The position numbers and the translations under genes were made by a program. Below are positions 59,265-64,000 of a DNA stretch of 64,000 bases, one piece after another. A model generated the notes under the pieces. The model was given only the letters and a program-made list of their open reading frames with translations. It ran no database searches and was not told the DNA's origin. This stretch comes from Heterohyrax brucei (lineage: Eukaryota; Chordata; Mammalia; Hyracoidea; Procaviidae): assembly GCA_028571685.1 (NCBI GenBank), contig CM053143.1:159458329-159522328 (forward strand), written 5' to 3'. Each line of letters starts with the position of its first letter. The first letter of the stretch is position 1.

Positions 59265-59580
59265 CTCTTGGGTGCCAAAAGAACATAAATTTGGCTTTGA
59301 AGAAGTATAACCAGAATGTCCTTTAGAAGAAAGGATGGCTAGACTATGTTTCACATACTTTGCACATGTTATCAGGAGGGATCAGTCCCTGGAGAAGGAC
59401 TTCATGTTTGGCAAGTAGATGGTCACCCAAGAGAGGAAGATCCTTAGTTAAATGGAATGGCAGTGAAATGACATAGCAACGATCATGAGGACGTGGAGAC
59501 AGGGCAGTGTTTCATTCGGTTGCACATAGCATTGCTGTTAGTTGGGCCTGACTTACTGGTACCTAACATCAGCAGTAACA
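59265..59580 (+). mobile_element. RTE/BovB-class LINE 3' end
   Basis: Starts near 'gtgtctcttgggtgccaaaa', includes 'cagtccctggagaaggactt' (S-L-E-K-D), and ends 'ctggtacctaacatcagcag'. Tail phrases 'gatcatgaggacgtggagac' place it in the second RTE subfamily with copy 8. Confidence 0.8.
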
Positions 59581-59737
59581 TCGCTAAGGAAGATCTGTCA
59601 CCAGATGCAAATGTTGCGTTAAAACAAGACAGTTACTCAAGTAAGTGGTGTTTATGAAGATAAATGATAGCACAGTCTTCTCAGCAAACAAGAAGAATAC
59701 AACTTTCAACAGCATAATTTTATCTCAGTAATGATGC

Positions 59738-59955
59738 AAGAAGCCTCGGTAGTGCAATAGAGAAGTGCTCACCTGGTAACCGGAAGATTCCGGTTATGTA
59801 GGTTCCAACCTACATAGCGTGTCTCTCGGAGAAAGATCTAGCAATCTCCTACCGTAAAGACAACATCCAAGAACGTCCTATGGGGTGGTTCTACTGTGTC
59901 ACATGAGGTAGCTGTTGTTCAAAATGGACTCAGTGGCACTCAGTAACACCAATGC
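59738..59955 (+). mobile_element. AfroSINE, long variant
   Basis: 'gcctcggtagtgcaatagag', 'cggttatgtaggttccaac', 'acatccaagaacgtcctatg'. A locally repeated ggttatgtaggtt/aacctacatag palindrome interrupts the body. Confidence 0.7.
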
Positions 59956-60124
59956 AGGCGACACCCTTGTAAGTAATATGATTTCAAAACAAAGTTTTTA
60001 CTATTCAGATATTTTTAAAGTGTTACAAGATTTCTTTCTTTTTTTTTTTTTTCAGAAAGTTAATTTGGGTTGGAGGAGAATTGTTCATTTATTCAAAGTG
60101 CCTGGATGATCTGTTATATTCTCT

Positions 60125-60305
60125 GTGAAGCCAAAGGCTGGTGGCTCATCTCTACCCGGAGGCACCTCGGAAGAAAGAACTGACCACCTACTTCTGAAGA
60201 ATCAGCCACTGAAAAATCCTACAGATCACAGTTCCGCTCTGACTCACATGGGGTCACCATGAGTCAGACCTGACTAGACAGCAAGTTGTTTGTTGGTTTG
60301 GTTTG
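60125..60305 (+). mobile_element. AfroSINE, long variant, head missing
   Basis: 'aagaactgaccacctacttc', 'aatcagccactgaaaaatcc', 'catgagtcagacctgactag', same middle segment as 13585-13790. Confidence 0.82.
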
Positions 60306-60334
60306 GCAAATTTATTTAATGATTAAAAATGAAG

Positions 60335-60890
60335 ACTGCCAATTAAGTTTACAAACTCATCCTAGAAAAAGTGCTACATAATTCATTGCTGAGTATCGCT
60401 ATGGTCACCTTTGAAGTAGTCCCTTTGGGAAGGTATACACCAATTCCTAAACTTATTCCACCCTCCAAAGCAATTTTGGGACTTTCTGGAATGGCCGTCA
60501 GAGCTGTCACTGTATTACTCTCAATGTCCTGAATGTCATCAGAATGTCTTCCTTTGAAGATTTCCTTTATCTTCCGGTGAAGAAAAAAGTCACTGGAGTT
60601 CAGATCAGGTGAGCAGGGAGGATGTTCCAGTACAGGTATTTGTTTACTGGCCATTAATCCCCCTCACAGACAACTATGTAATGAAGTTCACAGAATTGCC
60701 ACTGTGCCACTGTGAGCAGTGGCCATTCCAGAAAGAGTTCCAAAATTGCTTTGAGGGGTGGACTAGGCGCTGCTGTTGATGCAAAGCTTCCCAAGGGCAC
60801 AGTACTCCAAGGGTGACCAAGGGTGACCATAATGGTATTCAGCAATGAGGTATGTAGCACTTAAAACAATTAAGTTTGTGGACATAAATT
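60335..60890 (-). mobile_element. Palindromic mariner derivative D
   Basis: The clearest copy. Left arm 60335-60496 and right arm 60721-60890 are inverted copies (both meet the core at 'tttctggaatggcc' or its complement). The arms encode the transposase C-terminus and carry terminal repeats (ccaattaagtttacaaac / aattaagtttgtggac). The 224-bp core encodes HPPCSPDLNSSDFF on the minus strand. It could only be moved by a transposase supplied in trans. Confidence 0.87.
60349..60654 (-). pseudogene. Mariner transposase C-terminal fragment
   Basis: 101 codons: VLEHPPCSPDLNSSDFFLHR near residues 8-27 (third catalytic Asp region of the mariner D,D34D triad), then FKGRHSDDIQDIE. The start Met is internal to the old protein. 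N-terminal helix-turn-helix and the first two Asp are missing. Confidence 0.85.
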
Positions 60891-60899
60891 TCGTACTCC

Positions 60900-62270
60900 G
60901 TATAATGGCTGCATCAAATAAACTTGTGATTATAAATAAATTTCCCCCTAGCTGACTAATTCTAGAGCTTGTTCATGAATATTTCAATTGCTAGGACTCC
61001 TCTGCAGGTGAACTTGGATCTGACAAATTGGCTATTTTATGACTTATAGGCTTCTTGCCACAGACTTGGAACTCAGGGTTGCAGTGTCCTTGATGGAGGG
61101 ACAAAGAACTGCTGCAAACACAGTTTTACTTACTGGACGTTAAAAGGTACCCTTCACTGGCATTAGCTTTTAATTATTTTTAATTATTTTCAGCATGCAA
61201 ATATTGCACAAGCTGTGATTCTCTAAACAGGAATGCCTGTCATGATTGGCAGTGCATTGACCCTAACATGTGGTGTAATAGATCAGTGCCCTCAAGCCAA
61301 GGCTTTATGCTGTCAGCAAGAAACACAATATGGGGTTTCAGTTGCTCAAGTTATTACCTTATTGGGCCTAACTGGTTGTTGTTGACTGTAACAAGGAAGT
61401 GTTTTGAATCAATTGCAGATAAGAAAAATCTGGAAAAAAAAAAGCTTATCTTAAATGTCTAAGATTATAGGTTTTTTATTAGAGTCAGCTGAAGCACAAC
61501 TGATGTACTTCCTGTTATACACAATAGTTCTAATAATAGATACTGTAGTTCTTTCGACAACCATAAAAGACCAGTGACACATAAAAACTTAGATTGCAAT
61601 GCCACTGATCCTCACTGTTTATCAAATGTAGCTTAGATGTCCAACAAGAATGATTCTTCTCGTCTTCATGACACAGATTTACGTTGTTATATTCAATTCC
61701 AGAAAATTCTTATTCATAAGCCACAGCTACAAAATGTGTGCACTTTCTGTGCATGTATTTAATATATGACTCCAGATATTATTTCTCGATGGCACTTGGC
61801 TTGGCTGGCCAGATATTATTTATAATCACATTTCAGTGTTAAATCATTTGTTCCTATCAAGATTTGTCTCTATTATATTTGTGGTCTATGTTAGAGGTGT
61901 TGAAATTAAACTCTTCATGAGAAAAAAAATGTAATAACAGCAGTCAGGGGAATACATGGATTGTACATAAGTCTGGCAGGCTTTGTAAAATACCTACTGT
62001 GGTAAATTTAGAGATGAAAAGGAAAATAAAAGAAGTTTAGACTTTGATTTAGGTCAGGTATGAAGTCCAATTCTTCTAGTTGGAAATCTGTGACCTTAGT
62101 AAATTACTTAAGCTGTCTTTATCTCTTACATGGTCTCCCTCAGAGAGGTTTTAAAACTTTGAAGGAGACCATTCTCTTTAGATTAGGGTAATTTTGGAGG
62201 AGGAAATTAGCTCTCAGCCTTTAGCAGGCTGCAGTCCCAGAGGTCAGTCAGTAGTAAGTACTTCTGTTAA
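60900..62270. other. Unassigned DNA with an odd Cys-rich frame
   Basis: No repeat recognised, apart from a SINE-tail scrap at 61785-61810 and a weak MIR-like phrase near 62088-62125 ('tgtgaccttagtaaattact'). The open stretch 61184-61462 is described under findings. Confidence 0.45.
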
Positions 62271-62271
62271 G

Positions 62272-62440
62272 AAAAGCGAGCTATGGTGGCTCAGCGTTTT
62301 AGAATGGCTGTTAACCCAAAAGCTGGTACTTCCAATCCACCTGGAACTCGTTGAAAACCTTCTGGGGGAAGTTCTAGACTATCCTACGGTTTTGCCATGA
62401 GTTGGAATCTGCTCAAAATTAGCATTTTTTTTCTTTTTTG
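62272..62440 (+). mobile_element. AfroSINE, diverged
   Basis: 'gctatggtggctcagcgttt', 'ggctgttaacccaaaagctg', 'tttgccatgagttggaatct'. The plus-strand frame 62194-62400 crosses it and is not a gene. Confidence 0.8.
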
Positions 62441-62584
62441 TATTTTTGGTTCAGAAAGGGGTTCTAGGCAGAATACCACAGTATCTAGGATTGTCTGTCC
62501 CTTTAACAGTAATATTCAAATCAAATGTTTTGCTAATTCTTATCTGTCTTTAGCAACAGATATGTTAACTTAAAATAACAGCCT

Positions 62585-62845
62585 TGTCAGGGGTTGAACT
62601 GTGTCCCCCAAACATACGTGTATCAGTTCGGTTCTTCCGTGATTCCCAGTATTATATGCTTGACCATCATTTTATCATCTGATAGGATTTTTGTATCACT
62701 AAGATGTTAATAACATGGATTAGCAGCAGTTATGCTGACTAGACTTACAGGGCTGGATTTTGACTTGAGCTGATCTCTTTTGAGGTACAGACCACTTGCT
62801 TGTGGTGTTTCTATTATAGCAGCACTGGGTAACCAAGACTAGTCC
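62585..62845 (+). mobile_element. LTR, ERVL-MaLR (MLT1-like), internally deleted
   Basis: Start tgtcaggggttgaactgtgt and end 'ctattatagcagcactgggt' plus 'aaccaagac' are present, but about half the usual LTR length is missing in the middle. Confidence 0.78.
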
Positions 62846-62949
62846 TGTGTCGCATAATCTTTAACATATGTAAAATGTGTAAGAAATGCCTCCTTTTATT
62901 GTAATTATTTTAATCTGTATTTTAATTATCATCTTCTACTGTAAATAGT

Positions 62950-63180
62950 GTAATCAGAGACACGGTAGTTGAGTGGTTAAGAATATGGGCTTGAGGGCTA
63001 AATTGTTTGGATGTGTGTCTTAGCTCCACCAATTATTATTAGTTATGAGAAATTAGTGAAGGTTTATTTTGTTATATTTTCAATTCCTAACCCACATTAT
63101 GGGATAATAATAGTATTTACTTCATGTATTATAAAGGTTACATGAGCTTTATAGTACAAAGAAAGGCCTTAATAGGACCT
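62950..63180 (+). mobile_element. MIR element
   Basis: Order fits MIR: 'ggtagttgagtggttaagaa', 'gggcttgagggctaaattg', 'cttagctccaccaattatta', 'attatgggataataatagta' and 'aaaggttacatgagc'. Confidence 0.82.
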
Positions 63181-63189
63181 GAAACTGTA

Positions 63190-63758
63190 AACAGTAGGCA
63201 AGCATTTTTACTGCCATGCTCTGTGCTTTAGAGTTTTCTTCAACATGATTCAGTATCCACTATGATATTTAACATGCTCTTGTGGTCATCAAAGAAAGTA
63301 AGTTCAAATGTCACCTTTACCACTTAAGAGTAATGCAATTTATTCAAATTCATCCAAAGTTATTACTGTATCCTATGGAAAAAAATAGGAAATGCACAAA
63401 CATGCACACCCATCCTACCTGGTAGGTTTATTTGGAAAGCCACATAATATACATGAAAATACTTCATGCCCCAACTGCGAGAAACAGTTTTAAATGTCAC
63501 TGATATACCATACTTTTGGATGTCCCAAATCTTTTGCACACAGGCTATTTATCCTATAGTCTTTCTTTGTCTCTCTTCCTTCTTTTTATTTCTATTTGCC
63601 TTGCAAGCTTCAGGTTTTTCCATTCCCCGTGAAGTTTTCTATGGCATGCCCCTTTAGTGCCACATGCTGTCTCTGTGACACCCTGAACCCTTTGTTTAAT
63701 AGGATCACGCTTATCCTAGGTCCTGCAATTAATCTGTTTCCTTTCCAGCAGACTTTCA
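63190..63758. other. Unassigned DNA
   Basis: Nothing named with confidence. Two overlapping short open frames at 63466-63778 have no motif. Confidence 0.45.
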
Positions 63759-63759
63759 A

Positions 63760-64000
63760 CTTATGTCAACTAGGCTAGGCTATGATACCCAGTTGTTTGT
63801 GTAAATATCAGTCTACATGTTGCTGTGAATGTATCATTTACGCTTACAAACCAGCTATCTTTAAGTAAAGGAGTTGCCCTAGATGATGTGGGTAGACCTT
63901 ATCAAATCAGTTGACGGTTTTCAAAAGGAGGAGGAATCGTACCTCAAGATTATAGTGCAAATCACGCCTGAGTTTATAACCTACTGGCTTACCTTACAGA
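63760..64000 (+). mobile_element. LTR, ERVL (MLT2-like), runs off window
   Basis: 'gtcaactaggctaggctatg', 'cagtctacatgttgctgtga', 'gatgatgtgggtagacctta', 'cgcctgagtttataacctac' follow an ERVL-type LTR. The first ~15 bp are missing and the right end lies beyond the window. Confidence 0.75.

Noticed and set aside
1-64000. CRISPR arrays, bacterial operons, tRNA or rRNA genes
   Set aside because: None seen. The only tRNA-like segments are the heads of AfroSINE and MIR elements, and the repeat content is mammalian.

Overview
The window looks like non-coding, AT-rich DNA from a placental mammal of the Afrotheria, most likely an elephant or close relative. The lineage call rests on repeat content: about twenty tRNA-derived SINEs of the AfroSINE type, many copies of an RTE/BovB-class LINE with the same 'ctatgagtcgga..cgact' tail, and L1 copies whose 5' and 3' ends are unlike primate or rodent L1. 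I found no host protein-coding gene, tRNA, rRNA or snRNA gene. Nearly every open frame of note lies in a decayed transposable element. The window is best read as intergenic or deep intronic sequence.

Layout. 0.5-3.2 kb: a minus-strand RTE with an inverted endonuclease piece. 5.7-8.9 kb: an L1 with both ends and matching target-site duplications but most of its coding body deleted. 8.9-20.5 kb: mostly unassigned AT-rich DNA with SINEs, an ERVL-MaLR-like LTR, a mariner derivative, an L1 3' end and an L2 relic. 20.5-23 kb: two solo LTRs and a SINE nested in a SINE. 23-29 kb: a 5' RTE piece, an L2 relic and two long palindromes (24,905-25,003 and 28,184-28,320). 29.4-35.2 kb: a palindromic mariner, then a nearly full-length RTE inserted in an old L1, facing a second RTE in the opposite direction. 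35.9-43.6 kb: LTR, SINEs, a second palindromic mariner and three RTE pieces. 44-46.3 kb: a 5'-truncated minus-strand L1. 46.4-52.4 kb: a 290-bp duplicated unit whose second copy is interrupted by an RTE, itself interrupted by a 'half-L1' that carries ORF1 but no ORF2. 53-64 kb: SINEs, LTRs, a third palindromic mariner, MIR and L2 relics, and an ERVL-like LTR running off the end.

How the pieces relate. L1 and RTE are autonomous retrotransposon classes. The AfroSINE tail matches the RTE 3' end, so the SINEs were probably copied by RTE machinery. Every retroelement frame here carries stops, frameshifts or deletions, so I infer that none is active. Points most worth a second look: (1) a mariner derivative found three times with the same fold-back structure, arms of roughly 100-170 bp made of the transposase C-terminus and terminal repeat around a short transposase core; (2) the half-L1 with a 319-codon ORF1 frame broken by only two stop codons; (3) 5' inversions in RTE copies that resemble twin priming; (4) two orphan hairpins of 99 and 137 nt.

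Family names were assigned by eye from remembered consensus features. Boundaries are usually good to about 10-20 bases, and exact only where a target-site duplication is quoted.
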